Below are positions 34,465-47,405 of a stretch of DNA of 64,000 nt, piece by piece (position 1 is the first letter of the stretch; every line of letters begins with the position of its first letter). This DNA is from Agelaius tricolor (taxonomy: Eukaryota; Chordata; Aves; Passeriformes; Icteridae): positions 18,713,516 to 18,777,515 of the forward strand of contig JALJCS010000015.1 in NCBI GenBank assembly GCA_023055355.1. Direction: 5' to 3'. The position numbers and the translations under genes were made by a program. The notes below the pieces were generated by a model. That model did no database searches. It worked only from the letters and a program-made list of their open reading frames with translations, and was not told the origin of the DNA.

Positions 34465-34982
34465 TTTCTTCTGCCTTCAGGATGTTTTCATGCCAAGGAA
34501 GGAAAAAGAAACCCTACCAAATAACAAGTTCATGGAGTGCTTAAATCTGAGGATATGTTCAAGGTATTTGTTGCAAATAAAGCCAAAGGCCTCATGTGCT
34601 CCTTGGAGCATTCCTGGAGAGCTGCTGGCTGCCTTTGCCTTGATAATGATCTTTATGTGTTTAGCTGTGAACACAATTTCCCATCTCCTGTTGCTGCTTT
34701 TCTAGGTTACATAAAAAAATTCCCGTTCACGCACTGTTTTCCAACATTGATTTGTTTTGTTTTATTTTTCCCCAGCTGTTCCTTTCTGCCTCCCTTTGAG
34801 TTTATTCCCATCACCCTCCCCATTTTCACATTCCCTCCAGCTCCTGTCCCCAGCCCCTCACTCACAATTGGTCCCCCCTTTCTACATGCAACCCTCTGCT
34901 CTTCTTTGTGATTTTCCAAAGAACTTTGATGATTTTCATTTCTGCAGTTTCCCAAGAACATTTGGAATTTAATCCTGTCCTG
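34465..34982. other. Intergenic, no gene seen
   Basis: Includes a pyrimidine-rich stretch at 34740-34900. Confidence 0.55.
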
Positions 34983-35075
34983 TAAACTCCTTCCTAGTGG
35001 AACACCAGCTCAGCCTTTTGCAAGTTCTCTCCTTGACTTTGATAAGGCAGAGCAGGATGTTTTAATGAGTTCCAC
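34983..35075. repeat. Unclassified dispersed repeat, copy 1
   Basis: Matches 40766-40935: CACCAGCTCAGCCTTTTGCA followed by AGTTCTCTCCTTG, then TCTGATAA.GCAGAGCAGG and TTTAAT.AGT.CCAC. This copy lacks about 65 bases present in the other. Probably part of an old LTR. Confidence 0.7.
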
Positions 35076-35377
35076 GTTGACATTAAAGGGGTTTTGTCCC
35101 CACCACACCCACCCCTGTTACTGCTCTGAGCACCAAGCACAGTCACAGTCAAGATTCCCAGGATTTAAATCTCCAAAACTTTGTCTCTGCTCCAGGCTTG
35201 CTGGTGCCCTGCTAGGAGCATTATCCAGGTGCCAGATTTTTTCACCCCTCTTGATAAAAACAATGTTTTCAGTCCAGCCCTTTTGCCCTCACAATGCTGA
35301 TTCTGTGCTTCTCCCCCTGTTCCTTTTCCCAAAAAAATCCCTGTCTTTGCTGTGCTCAACACCCAGTGTTCCCGTAT

Positions 35378-35532
35378 CATGGGAAAAGGATCTCAGAAAT
35401 ACTTGACAAATATGAATTCCACTCAGTTCGGGCTAGAAAGTTCTTGAATAAGTCACAAAATGAAACAACTCTCAATTTATGCTTCTATTTCTTAATTATG
35501 TTTTATTATATAAATGTGATTACCCTCCACAG
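35378..35532. repeat. Unclassified dispersed repeat pair, copy 1 (155 bp)
   Basis: Aligns gap-free with 36201-36355 with 22 differences (about 86% identity), mostly transitions. Both copies contain TTTATTATATAAATGTGATT, an antisense poly(A)-like motif, so a minus-oriented LTR fragment is likely. Confidence 0.85.
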
Positions 35533-35600
35533 AGAGAGTGAATCCCTTTGCTTTTGTCAGGGACGGGGAGATGAGAAACCTCAGCGAAACAGGAAGAAAT

Positions 35601-35653
35601 GACAAGATAAATAAATAAATGACAAGATAAATAAATAAATGACAAGGTAAATG
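35601..35653. repeat. 20-bp tandem repeat, 2.6 copies
   Basis: Unit GACAAGATAAATAAATAAAT. Confidence 0.95.
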
Positions 35654-36200
35654 AACCCATCCATGGGTTTATTGGGTTATCAGCCCTGGGGCACAAAGAG
35701 TGCATGAGATGGTATTTTTAAAGGAGCAGCATCCAAAGGTCACTGAAAGTGTCAGTGATTGCAGTGATTTCAGGTTGGTGATTTCTTGAATTCAGGTGCC
35801 TGATCCCAGGGTTTATTGAGAGCCAAATGTTGGGTTATCCTCGTGGATTATGGAGGGGTTTGCTGGAGAGCTTGTTCATGTTATGCTGAATTTATTGTGC
35901 AATTTTCTTTGGTGATTCAGCACCCTGCTGCTGGCCTGGGAGCTTTTATGCAGAGAAAAGTCATGGGCATGGATTGTAAAGGCTTTGACTTGTATTTTCT
36001 GGGGTAGAAATCTTTACCTGGGCAGGAATTGCTCCAATGGGATTGAGGTGCTGCACAATTAAACAGGATCAGAGCTCATGCAAAGAGAGCTTCAGCTGCA
36101 AACTCTGGATGAAGGGAATTAATTTTCTAGTCCACAGATGTAGCAGTTAGAGAAGTTATTCTCTTTATTCTACTTGACTGAGGCTTGTGTTCCCTCTTAC

Positions 36201-36355
36201 CATGGGAATAAGCTCTCAGAAATATTTGACATATACAAATTCTACTCAGTTTGGGCTAGAAATTTCTCGAACAAGTCACAAAACGAAATAACTCCCAATT
36301 TATGCTTCCCTCTCCTAATTATGCTTTATTATATAAATGTGATTACACTTCACAG
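36201..36355. repeat. Unclassified dispersed repeat pair, copy 2 (155 bp)
   Basis: Same orientation as 35378-35532, 823 bases downstream of it, without gaps in the alignment. Confidence 0.85.
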
Positions 36356-37979
36356 CAACGGAACACAGCGTACCAAACATCCAGGGGGAAAAAATGAGAT
36401 TGGAAAGAAAACAGGCTTCATCCTTGAGTTGAATTTGGACCTTTTACCTTTTAAATAAAACCATCTGTATTTATATTTGAAAAGTTTGTCGGGGCCAGAT
36501 GTTGACAAACCCTACTATTTCCTAATCAGTAACCTGGAGGGTGACCCCTTTGTGCAGCCAGGCATGTCCTGAGCCTTCCTATACAAAATGGGCTGTGAGG
36601 AGCCAGAGGTGGAAATTATTTGCCAAAAATCTTTAGGAAAAAAGAAAGAAAAATGAAGGGGATTGGGAGCCTTGGGAAAAACAATCATTCATCCTTGTTG
36701 CAATCAGGTATGCTGAGATAAAATAAAAATGGGACAGAATGCTATTCTGTGGACTAAGAAACTCTTCTCACCAAAGTGAAATATTTTTTTTCTTGATTTC
36801 AAGCACAAAATTTAGCTTGGAACTCGGGCTTTCCTTAAGCCTGGAGTGTGTTTGGATCCTTGGCTTAGTTCATGCCTACATCCTGATTCTGTTTTAATTT
36901 AAGGCAGAAAGAAGAAAATATGTTTTTAGTGCCAGCTAACCAATTCATATTAATTATCTCCAATGAAAATAAGGATAAAGAGAAAGAAGGAAAACCAACA
37001 GAGGCTCTGACTAAATTCAGCAATTTTAATTGAACCCCAAGCTGACCCCAAATCACCTCTGGGCTGTTGCTTTGACCTGCAGGAGCTGGGGTGCCCACCC
37101 AGCAGGGATTTGTGCCACAGCCCATTCTCCAGCCCAGGAGCTCATTTCTGTGGGGTATTGAGGGGGCTCTGCTGTTTCTGAAGGGTTGGAGGCTCACAAA
37201 CGTGTCCAGTTTGGGACCTGTGACTTCCAACCTCCCTAAAGCTGTGGGTTCCTGAGGCTGGAGATGGTGTGGGAATTACTCACAGCTTCCTGTGCTTGGG
37301 TGTTCCTCCCTGGGCACATGGGGACCTTTGATCTGACCCACTCCATCCCTCTCCTGCTCCTGGACTCTCTTCACCTCTATTTCAGCCCAGGTTAGCTCAT
37401 GGGGCTTGACCAAACTGAAATGGAAACTTTTTTTTACTTTTTTTAAAATTTCTTTTCAGTGCAGACATAACATCAGGAACCCTTGTTCAAACAAAATCCT
37501 CTTGGAGTGACTGCAATTAAACCAAGAAAGGACGTGGACCTGGTCTTTATTTTTGATCTCTTGCCTCTACTGTGATTCAGGTTGGCTTGGATAATAAAAA
37601 TAAATCCCTCCTCCCCTTGCCATAAATCAGCATATTCTGGCTTTTGTCCCCAGGAAGAGCCTGTCTGTGTTATTCCCAGTTCCTTGTCCCAGTTCTAGGA
37701 CTGGATTGTCTTCAGGGACAGGCTGGTGCCTCGTGCTCCTTCTTACAGCTGTCAGAAGAGTGGGGAGACCTTTGTGAGTCATCTCCTCCTCCCTGTGTGG
37801 TCTCCAAGCAAACTGTCCCCCACACCAGCTGGGCTGCACAAGGGTTGTGTCCTGGACTTTTGGCATTCTTGGCCTAAATTTACTGAAATGGGTGGAGGAG
37901 AAGGTGGGGCAGGTGATGTCCTTTGGTGCAGAAGCTCCACCGGTGCCGTGTGTGCATCCATGCCCAGAGCACCCCAATT
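36356..37979. other. Intergenic, no gene seen
   Basis: No recognised gene or repeat. Confidence 0.55.
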
Positions 37980-38290
37980 CTGGTTCCCTCTCCCTTTGCC
38001 AATCCTTGCCCTTCCTCGTCCCTTTTCCATCACTGGTGATCTCCCTGGTTCCCTCTCCCTTTGCCAATCCTTCCCCTCCCTTGTCCCTTTTCCCTCACTG
38101 GTGATCTCCCTGGTTCCCTCTCCCTTTTCCCTCACTGGTGATCTCTCTGGTTCCCTCTCCCTTTTCCAATCCTTTCCCTTCCCTCTCCCTTTTCCAATCC
38201 TTCCCCTTCCTTATCCCTCTTCCCTCCCTGGTGATCTCCCTGGTTCCCTCTCCCTTTTCCAATCCTTCTCCACGTCCATGTTCCCTTTCC
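37980..38290. repeat. CT-rich minisatellite
   Basis: Imperfect repeats of GGTTCCCTCTCCCTTTTCCA followed by ATCCTTCCCCT and of CACTGGTGATCTCCCT, in a higher-order arrangement. On the + strand it produces a 239-codon open frame of Ser/Pro/Leu-rich composition that is a repeat artefact. Confidence 0.93.
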
Positions 38291-40765
38291 CTCAGCCTCC
38301 ATCCCTCCCCAGCACCCCATGTCTAGCTTTAAGATTTTATCCATTTCAAAGGCCTTCCTTTAACAGGCAATATTTTCCCCTTCAAGCTCCGTGTCAGGAC
38401 ACCAAGGATGCTCATTCCAAATTTCTTTCAAAATATTGGTGTTAGAATATGCAAATTTGGGGTTTTGCTGGTGCCAAAAATTGGAAGCCAGGTGTAGAAA
38501 ACTTCAGGTCCTTCCTCTCTGAGAAGGGTGTTTTTCCTTTGGCTTTTTTTATTTTTTCCCTGTTGGATGTCATCTGTCTGAAGGCTTTAGAAGGAATCCC
38601 CAGGAGTTGCACAATTCCAGCAATTGGTGCAATAAATTAAATAGAGAAGGTGTGTGGTTTTGATAGGGAGAAAACAAGTATGAGTACAACAGCCCCACTG
38701 GTAAACAGAGGATTTAAGGAGCTCATGCAGAGAAATCCATAAAAAAATAAATTAATCTCTGCACCAGGCTTGGAGTTGCACCAAATATAATTGAAAAATT
38801 TCTCAAGTTTTGCTCCATTTTTATCAACAACTTCCCCACTAATGCTACATTTCAGGAATGCACATAAATGCAAATTTTGATACAGTTAAATTCAAAACAA
38901 TGTGAAAAATTATTTGAAATTATTGAAATGATTGAAAAATCACACAAGGTCTTTGAGGCTGGAGGGAATCTCTGCTCAAAGCAGGGTTTACAAGAGCAGG
39001 TTCCTCAGGAGCAATTTAGGTGCTGATTTTATTTCATAATTTTCTCCTGAATTGTGACTTCAGTTTTTCTATTGTGTTTCTGAGGTTAATGGGACACCAG
39101 GGAAATTGTGGTTTGCTCCTTTCATTTTGAGTGGCCAGGTCTGTGTCTGATGCAGTTTCAGTTCTGGTGATTTTCAGGCTTTCTGCCTTATTTTGAGATA
39201 CTGCAATAATATTGGAGAATGAATCACCATGAAAAGAGACACCATGAAAAAAACCCAGCATATTCCTGACTTCTGGATATTCTGAGTCCATCAACAAAGG
39301 CTTCATCCCAAATTTCAGTTAATTCTGCCCCCCTAGGAATAGTGGCCAGCGCTGATGCTTGTGTGGAATGGAACTAAGAAATGCAGGAATGATGATGCTG
39401 TGACCATGCAGGGGCCAGCACAGAGAGGAGCCCCTCAGCTGTGCTCAAATGCTGGAACAAAGCTGTGAACTCCCCTTTTTTTGGAGATTTTCAAAGCTTG
39501 GCTGGATGAGGTCACGAGTAACCTGATGAAATTCCTTCTCATGGAAGGTGTCCCTGCCCAGGGAAGGAGGCTGGATCTAGATCATCTCCTTCCAGCCCAA
39601 AGCATTCTGTGATTCCATGGATTTAGAAGATTCCATGAGTGTAGAAGTCCCTTCAAAGCCAGAGTTGGTCCCACCAGAGCCTCATTAGAGCCCACACTGA
39701 CCCTGGACTTCTTCCAGCTGGGGCTTGGAGGATCCTGTCAGCCACACGGTCTCACACCTCCTCATCAGTCTAAGAGTGCCTAAAACCTGTTTTGTTTTGG
39801 TTTTTTTTTTTTTTTTTCCCCAGGATTCCTTTTCTTTTTGGAAGGATCTGCTGGCATTATCTCCTCAGCTCCCTCAGAGAGAGGAGGCAGGCAGGCTGGC
39901 AGCTGGACAGGGTGGAAGGAGCAGAGCACAAACTCCAGATGATTGTCTGGACTGGCTCAAAGGGCCATCAGGTGTGAGGCTTGGATGGAGATTTGTGGAG
40001 TTTGACTCCTTGCCCAGACAGAGCTGGAGTTCCATCAGTCAAAGGCCCCGTGTCTGGCCAGACACAGCCATTGTGTCAGGTCCTGGAAGGGGAATATCCT
40101 GAGATTTCTGTCAGAGCCACAGGGGTTTGGCTTCACAGGTCACTCCACTCCTTCCTGGCCCCTGCTGGTGATAAACAGCTCCAGCTCCTGTGCTTGCAGA
40201 GCTCTTTGCTCAGTGCCTGCAGGAGTTCAGACCTACCTGAGGTGATTTTTGCCTTTTGGCCTGGGTGCTCCAGCCCCTGGGCTGCAAAGCTTGGCATCAG
40301 CCAGGTTTATTTAAAGTCTGCAGTTTTGCTCATTAGAAAAACCCCGAGGTGGAGAGGGCGTATCTTAGTAATGGCCTTAAGGGTATTTATTTGGAGATTC
40401 ATTTATTTATAGGTTGAGATTTAGAGTGTCACTTTGGATTGTTATAAATTGAGCTGTTTTCTGTGTGCCTGGTTATTTATGCTGTGGTGATGTTGCAGCA
40501 GTAAAACCCGCAGCTGGGGCAGGATCATGACCCCACTGCTCAGGGCTGTGGCCAGAGCTCCTCCATCACAGATGCCCAGAGCTGTCCCTGCAGAGTCTCT
40601 TCTTTAATCCTCACCCCAACAGCAGTGACCAGACAGCCCAGGGTGACTCCCAGAAAGGTAGGGGCAAAATAATTCAGATTATTTTATCTGTGCCAAGTCC
40701 CAGACTGATCCATAAACCAGTGAGAGCCCCCAAGAGCTGAGGGACAGCGCCCACCCTGCTCCTGT
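38291..40765. other. Intergenic with one CR1 fragment, no gene seen
   Basis: Contains the CR1-like piece at 39455-39621 and a poly-T run at 39800-39819. A patch at 40360-40460 is AT-rich and unique. Confidence 0.55.
39455..39621 (+). mobile_element. CR1-like LINE 3' fragment (diverged)
   Basis: AAAGCTTGGCTGGATGAGGT, GGAAGGTGTCCCTGCCCAGG and TCCTTCCAGCCCAAAGCATT then CTGTGATTCC follow the CR1 3' end order but are more diverged than the copies at 9148 and 60770. Confidence 0.75.
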
Positions 40766-40935
40766 GAAACCCTTCCTGGTGCAACACCAGCTCAGCCTTT
40801 TGCAAGTTCTCTCCTTGTTCCTTTATAAACACCCCCAGACCAGGCTCGTGGGTCTGCCCAAAACCCTGACTCTGATAAAGCAGAGCAGGGGGTTTAATTA
40901 GTTTTAATCAGTTTAATGTTTTAATTAGTCCCACA
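40766..40935. repeat. Unclassified dispersed repeat, copy 2
   Basis: Longer relative of 34983-35075, including a 65-base middle part with TTTATAAACACCCCCAGACC. Probably part of an old LTR. Confidence 0.7.
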
Positions 40936-43344
40936 TTCACAGCCTGAGGGGTGCTGGTGGCCTCCTGCCTGCTGCAGAGCTGCTCCCATCAGGAGAGTGG
41001 GGTAGGTAGCAAAATATATCCATTTTTAAAGGCCTGGAGAGGCCAGAATAATCCAAATTCAGGCTTGGCAAGGCTCAGCATTGCAGCACATTCCTTCAGC
41101 ACTGTAACTCCAGGCTGGGCTGTACAGACAGGCGAGGCTGGCAAGGCAGCAGGAGTTGAGTTTGTGTTTTTTTATGGGGGGGGAATAAAGATTAATGCAC
41201 CAACTGTAAACTCAGGAGAGCAAAGAAATGTCCTGAGTTGTGGCAGGGATTAATATCCCAGTTCTTGTAAGAAATGCAGTATTGTCTTTCCAGGATGGGC
41301 AGGGCTGAATGGTTCCTTCTCATCTGAGAAGAATAATCTCTCTCAGGCAGCACATCCGAACAGACTTGGATGGTTTTGCTTTTAGGTACAGGTGTCCTGA
41401 CTCTGCTCCTGAAGCCACAGGCTGGAAGCAGCCCAGGGCTGAGTGCAGATCACTCCCAGCAAAGTGATCCCTCCCTCAAAGCAGCTGCTGCAGAAATGCT
41501 CAGGGAGGAGAGGCAGCGTTCCCTGGGACACAGCGTCCAGGTCATTCCTTGGGTTTTGTTTCATTTCTGGGGAGCTCCTGTGCTTTGGTGTTTTTTAAAG
41601 GATTTTCACTCCAGTCTGAGGGGAACCTGTGGACACACCTGGCTGGCTGTGATCAGTTAAAAAGAGGGGCATGGGAGCTTTAAAACCAAGAGCTGTGAGT
41701 GCAGGGGAAGGAGGGAGGGGTGGTTGATGCTGAGTGCTCTGCTCCCTGCACATCAGGCACTGCCCTGTGCCACTGATGGCAGGGGCTCAGTGCAGCAGTT
41801 CTCCCTCACAGCTCCTTTTCACCACCACCATCATGTTTTCATAGAAATCCTTAGTTTTGTAAAGCCATCTTGCTTTCTCTGATCCTTCCAAAGTAATTTT
41901 TCTGCTGATCTTCAGCTGGTTGTTGGAACCTTGAGGTGGCTTTTGGTGGGCTCAGGGTTGCAGGGTGCTCCTGGTCCCCTCAGCCACTCCAACCAACCAA
42001 AAATGCTTGGGGGAATCTTGGGTAGAATTTGCTTAGGTCTGGACAAATGTGCCATGATTACCCTTAAACTGGTTTTAAGTGCCTGCAAACCAGAATAATC
42101 CTGGCCACAGCACCTCCCCAGGATATGGAGGAGGAATGTATGGACTGTGAACCCAAAAATGTCCTATTGAATTCTCTATTGTGATTCAGTTACCAAAACC
42201 CAGTAATTAAAATAGCTTTTGGGCTCTCCACTGGCACGAGGAACATTACAGACTGTTGTGTTTTCCACAGGCAAACTGCCAAGCCCGGGCCAGAGTCAGG
42301 CTTGATGCCTTTTATTTCCTGCAAAGGGAATCACAAACCTGGGGCTTTCCCTCCAAGGGCTGCAGTGAGCTCTCCCAAGGAATTCCTCACCCAGAACTGG
42401 GATGCTTCCAGCTCTGGAGCATTCAGGAGGATCCCCACATGCTGGGGCAGACAAGTGCCAGCCCACCCAGCCCTTGGGACACATCTCTGCAGCTTCATGC
42501 ATACCCAGCAAGGCCTACCTAGATGTTCACTTAAATAGTTCTCACTTTAAAAGTTTGATTAAATTTTTCTTACTTTAATATTTACTTCTGTTTTTCTCTT
42601 CTCTTACCTGTGCAGCAAGGGCTGTTCCCATGCAAATGTTCTGCTGCACAACCCAACCCAGACCTGCTGAAGGGACCTCAGGAGCTTTGGGTTGAGAAAG
42701 GAGGAGGAAAAACGTGACCAAGCTCTGCAAACCCCTCTGGGAGAAGGGAGCTGATTAATCCCCTACTCTGAATTTTCTGAGCCTTGTGTTTCCACCTTTA
42801 AGGGTACCAGGAGCATCACCAGCCCCCAAGTGAATGGTTTGAAAAGTAATGTATTTTTAAAATCTGACAATGTTAGAATTTTATGTTCTAACTAACATTT
42901 TTTCCCTGGGGATCTGTTATTTTCCCTTCTTTCATGCTTTTGTTTTAAAATCAAGAAAGATCCTTTGCAAATGAATGACAAATCAATGACAATTGATTTG
43001 TTCCCAGAACCTGGGGCTGCAGCCATGTGGGAGAGGTCCCAGATTGCCTGGAAAGCTGATGGGAAGTGGTGCCAGGGGGAGCTTCTTGCTCCTCTTTTTC
43101 CCCCAGGGCATTTTCTTCCTTGTTGCAGGTGCAGGGCTCTGGGATGTTCCCTGTGGCACAGCCATTGGATTTATAGGACTGTGAAGGGTGAGCAAGGGCT
43201 GGTCTGAACAGATTTTGCTCTCATTTGGGCACCTGAAAATTGTTTTGGATCTCAACCTTTTCAAAATATGGGTGCAAAGTGCTGAGATAACCCCCAGCTC
43301 TCAGCCTCCTCCAGAGCAGATCCAACATTTGCAGAAGTGGTGGC
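40936..43344. other. Intergenic, no gene seen
   Basis: No recognised gene or interspersed repeat. Confidence 0.55.
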
Positions 43345-43750
43345 TGTGGTGGGGTTTGCAGGGGTCCCAGGACCAGGGAAGAGATGAGAATCTGACTCCA
43401 TGTTTCACAAGGCTGATTTATTATTTTATTATATATATTACATTAAAACTATACTAAAAGAATAGAAGAAAGGATTTCATCAGAAGGCTTGAAAGGAGAA
43501 AAGAATGGAATGATAATAAAATCTTGTGACTCTCAGACAGTCCAAGACAGCCAGACTGTGATTGACCATTAATTAAATTAAATTAAATTTTAAATTAATT
43601 AAAAACAACCACATGAGACCAATCCCAGGTGCACCTGTTGCATTCCACAGCAGCAGATAACCATTGGTTGCATTTTGTTCCCGAGGCCTCTCAGCTTCTC
43701 AGGGGGAAAAATCCTAAGGAAAGGATTTTTCACAAAATCTGCCTGTGACA
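43345..43750 (-). mobile_element. Solo LTR, family A copy 2
   Basis: 406 bases, minus orientation, with + strand ends TGTGGTGGGG and CTGTGACA. It carries an extra TAAAT-rich expansion at 43570-43603 absent in the other copies. Flanks GGTGGC and GTGGGC are only an imperfect match for a 6-bp duplication. Confidence 0.88.
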
Positions 43751-45680
43751 GTGGGCAGTTCTGCATCCACAAAACCCAGCCTTGCAGGGAAACTGAGGCA
43801 CTGGGTTCGGCCAGAGGTGGCAAAGGGCTGAGCTCAAACTCTTCTCCAGCTGCTGCATCTGTTGGTGAGCACATCCACAAGGTTTGCATGCAAAGGTTCC
43901 TAGAGATCAGACAGAGGGTAAATCTGTGTGGAATCACCCAGCAGGCTCTGCTGGGTAAGAGTTTCCACCCTGAACCACTGTCTGAGCATTCAGCTCACAT
44001 AAATCTCAGCTCCATCCCAGCTTGACACAGGCTGGCTGTTCATTCCAGCAGATTGCTAGAGAAAAGCTCGCTGAATAAAAATAAATAAATAAAAGAAGAA
44101 ATAGGCAAAAGGACAAAATGAAAAAAAAAAAAAAAAGGGGAAAAAAAAGCAGAAGAATCCAGCCAAGACCTCAGTGATAAAATGGAGCAGAGGAGACTTG
44201 GAATGTGGTGCAGAACATGGTGTGCTGGAATCAGGGGCTGCTCCTCAGAGATCAGCTTTTGTTACCCTGATGGTCCAAATGTGCAAGCAGTGAGGGGCAG
44301 AAATCCACCCTGGAGAGGCAGGGATGGGATGGGATGGGCTGGGATGTGCAGACAGCAGGGACAGAGCTGGAGTCTGGAAAAGGAGACCCACAGACCTTGT
44401 CCTCACATATTTGGTGACTGTTGCTTTTGCCTCTGCCTTCCTTCTGTATTTCCTGCACCCAAATGAATGCCCTGCATTTTCTTGACAGTTTTCATCACCA
44501 TTTGAACAGCCAGTATTTTTAAAATACCCTAAAAAGGATGAGTAAATTCTCTTTGGTAACACTGTTTCTTAGCTTAGCTTAAAATTCAATGGAACTGTTT
44601 GGAAACAAGCAAGAGAACCACAACCACAGTGTAGTTTTAATTATAATTTCATCAGAAATTCTTTTTAAAAGTACAAAATCATCTAAACTGAAGTGCAGAC
44701 TTAGCCATGCCTGTGTAGACCCTGTCACTTTTTCACCTGTTTTCCTCCATGTTCCACCCTCACTTTATCCTGGGGTTTCCTGAGCCTTGCAGGCAGAATT
44801 GTTGTCACTCTGGGTGATGGTGCCAGCTTCTTTTAGAGTCACCTTTTGCACCAAGCAAGGGATCACAGACCTGTTTGTCTCTTCTCTACCCAGGTTTTTC
44901 CAGCGCTGTGGGAAGCAGCCCCTGGGAAATTCCTTTTCTTTCTCCCAGCCAGAGCTGGATGAAGGCTGGGAACTCTTTGTCTCCAAATTGCCTCCAATTT
45001 GTCTCCAATTCCAGACTGGGAAGCCCATCAGTGCAGCTGAGCAGGGGATGAAGGTAACAGCTGCTCCTCCTCCTCCTCCCCTTGTCCAGGAGAGACCTTG
45101 GACCCCAGGCTGTGGGTTTTAGGGTCACACAACAATGTGTGTTGTTGGGGGCTCACTCAGGGGTTTCAAAGGCCTTACTGCCCACCTGTGGATTCCAAAT
45201 TTCTAATTATTGCACCTCTCATTAACACTAAAAACCATTTGGCTGCCCAGTGGCAGCAGTGCCTGGCTTAATCTGGAGATGCTCAGCAGAATTTATTTTA
45301 TGTGACACATGTTGATAACAGGTCAGGCATGAGCAGCTTTTGGGGTGTTTGGTTTTGGCCCCAGGGTGAGCTTACTCAGTTTTTATGCTGTCTGGTGAAG
45401 GTTTCTGTGCTGTCTCTGAGCCTGGCTTTGGCATTGCTGATGAGGTGACACAAAAAGTTTCTGTTTGCTCGGGAGGTGGTGGCAGTGGGAGCACAAAATC
45501 ATGGCTGGGAAAGCAGCAGGCTGCAAGCTACAAATCAGCTTTTGGAGTGAGGAAATGCTTCAAGCCAGCCCAGGCTTCACCCACAGCGTGCAGGGAGCAG
45601 AGGCAAACACGGGGCTGCCCTGCACAGCCACCCCTGGGGACAGCCCCACAGGATGGGTGAGGGTGGCAGCAGCCACCATC
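43751..45680. other. Intergenic, no gene seen
   Basis: Holds an A-rich tract at 44074-44150. No recognised gene. Confidence 0.55.
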
Positions 45681-46066
45681 TGTCACAGACACATCTCCTG
45701 AAAAATCCTGTCCTTGGGATTTTCCCTCCTGAGGAGCTGAGAGGCCTCGGGAACACAATGCAAACAATGGTTATCTGCTGCTGTGGAATGCAACAGGTGC
45801 AGCTGGGATTGGGCTCATGTGGTTGTTGCTAATTAATGGCCAATCACAGCCCAGCTGGCTCAGACTCTCTGTCCCAGACACAAGCCTTTGTTATTCATTC
45901 TTTCATTTTCTATTCTTAGCCAGCCTTCTGATGAAATCCTTTCCTCTATTCTTTTAGTATAGTTTTAATGGAATATATATCATAAAATAATAAATCAGCT
46001 TTCTGTAACATGAAACCAGATCCTCATCTCTTCCCTCATCCTCAGACCCCTGTGAACACCACCACA
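45681..46066 (+). mobile_element. Solo LTR, family A copy 3
   Basis: 386 bases, TGTCACAGAC to ACCACCACA, plus orientation, with CCAAT box and poly(A) signal as in copy 1. No matching 6-bp duplication flanks it (ACCATC and GCAGCT), so an inter-element recombination or later change is possible. Confidence 0.9.
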
Positions 46067-46264
46067 GCAGCTCTTGCTGGCCATGAAATCTGAGCCTCAG
46101 CAAAGCCCTGACATTGATTTTGAGGAGTGTGGTTGGTGTCAGGCCAAGGAGATTTTTTTTTTTTTTCTTGCTCAAACTTTTCCACTACAACTGGCAGAGC
46201 TGCAGCAGTGGGGGATTGCACAATGCTGGGTCCCAGGGCTCCAAAAACAGGGGGAAGGCACAGA
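46067..46264. other. Intergenic spacer, no gene seen
   Basis: Short spacer between the LTR and the tandem duplication, with a T run at 46151-46166. Confidence 0.5.
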
Positions 46265-46668
46265 GCATCCCAGACTGCAATAAGGATTAGGATGAAACAG
46301 CTCAGTAATATAAATATATGACATGAATTACTCCATGTGCAAGGACTGTGGTTCAGTACTTCATCTTCTAGAATTAACAGAAAAAACCAAGAAGCTGCAG
46401 GAGATACCAGGGAAAAGATGAGCTTGGTTTATTTTAGAGATTGCTCTTATTTTGAGTTCCTTCAGTGCATCCCAGACTGCAATAGGAATTAAGATGAAAC
46501 AGTTCAATAATATAAATATATGTCATGAATTATCCTAGGTGAAAGGATTGTGGTTCAGTTCTTCATCTTCTAGAATTATCAGAAAAAACCAAGAAGCTGC
46601 AGGAGACACCAGGGAAAAGATGAGCTTGGTTTGTTTTAGAGATTGCTCTGATTTTGTGTTTCTTCAGT
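46265..46668. repeat. Tandem duplication of a 202-bp unit
   Basis: Two adjacent copies (46265-46466 and 46467-46668) beginning GCATCCCAGACTGCAATA and ending CTTCAGT. High identity with scattered substitutions and no gap. Confidence 0.93.
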
Positions 46669-47405
46669 GGGCAGGAGAATCTTTCCCCCATTGCCCTCTG
46701 CAGCCTTTTCTCCATGGATGATTAGAGATTAAGAGACCTCCTGTAGATTTGTGCTGGGCAATTTGTTGGCTGGTTTGTGGAGCAGGGAAATTGAGGTGAG
46801 ATAAACCTCTGGCCCCGTGTAATTTGGGAGGATCATGATCCCCACTCCCTTGGCACAACAGTGAAACCAAAGGAACAATTCCTATTAGGCTTTAGAGAGT
46901 AATTGAATGCTTTAATTTTGATCATGCTTGCCCATACTCCCAAGGCACAGCAGAAATCAGGTAGACACCCAAATCTTCATCTCTCCCCTTTATCCTCCCC
47001 ATCTGGTTTTCATCTGGTCACAGAGAGACAATAATAATCTTTGGGGAGATGGAAAAACAGAAACTAACAGCAAGAAGATAATTACAGTGCAGTTCTGGAG
47101 GTCAGAAGAACATCTTAAAGCAATGAGGAGAATGGGGAGCTGCTTCAGTTGAGTCAACAGAACCTTTTGCAGGAGAGGACAAATCCTCTGTTTCATTTCT
47201 GAGCTTTATTTCCCCCCAAAGTTTAAACCAGAGATGCTTCTGCTGTAACTCACTTGCTGTGGCAGGTTTGGTATTGGCTTTCAGATTACAGAGTTTTCAC
47301 TGCTGAATTTACAGAAAATAGTGTGGGGATTTTACTGCTGAGAGCGGGTGCAAGGAGGGGGGAATAAGAAAAAGGAGTTCTGTGCAAAAGCTTGCAGGAT
47401 AACAC
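46669..47405. other. Intergenic, no gene seen
   Basis: No recognised gene or repeat. Confidence 0.55.

Noticed and set aside
37726..38445. 239-codon plus-strand open frame, the longest in the window
   Set aside because: Most of it is the CT-rich minisatellite; the Ser/Pro/Leu composition comes from the repeat unit.
44787..45122. 111-codon plus open frame considered as an exon
   Set aside because: No conserved motif, and the splice-like GGTAACAG lies inside a proline-rich low-information stretch.
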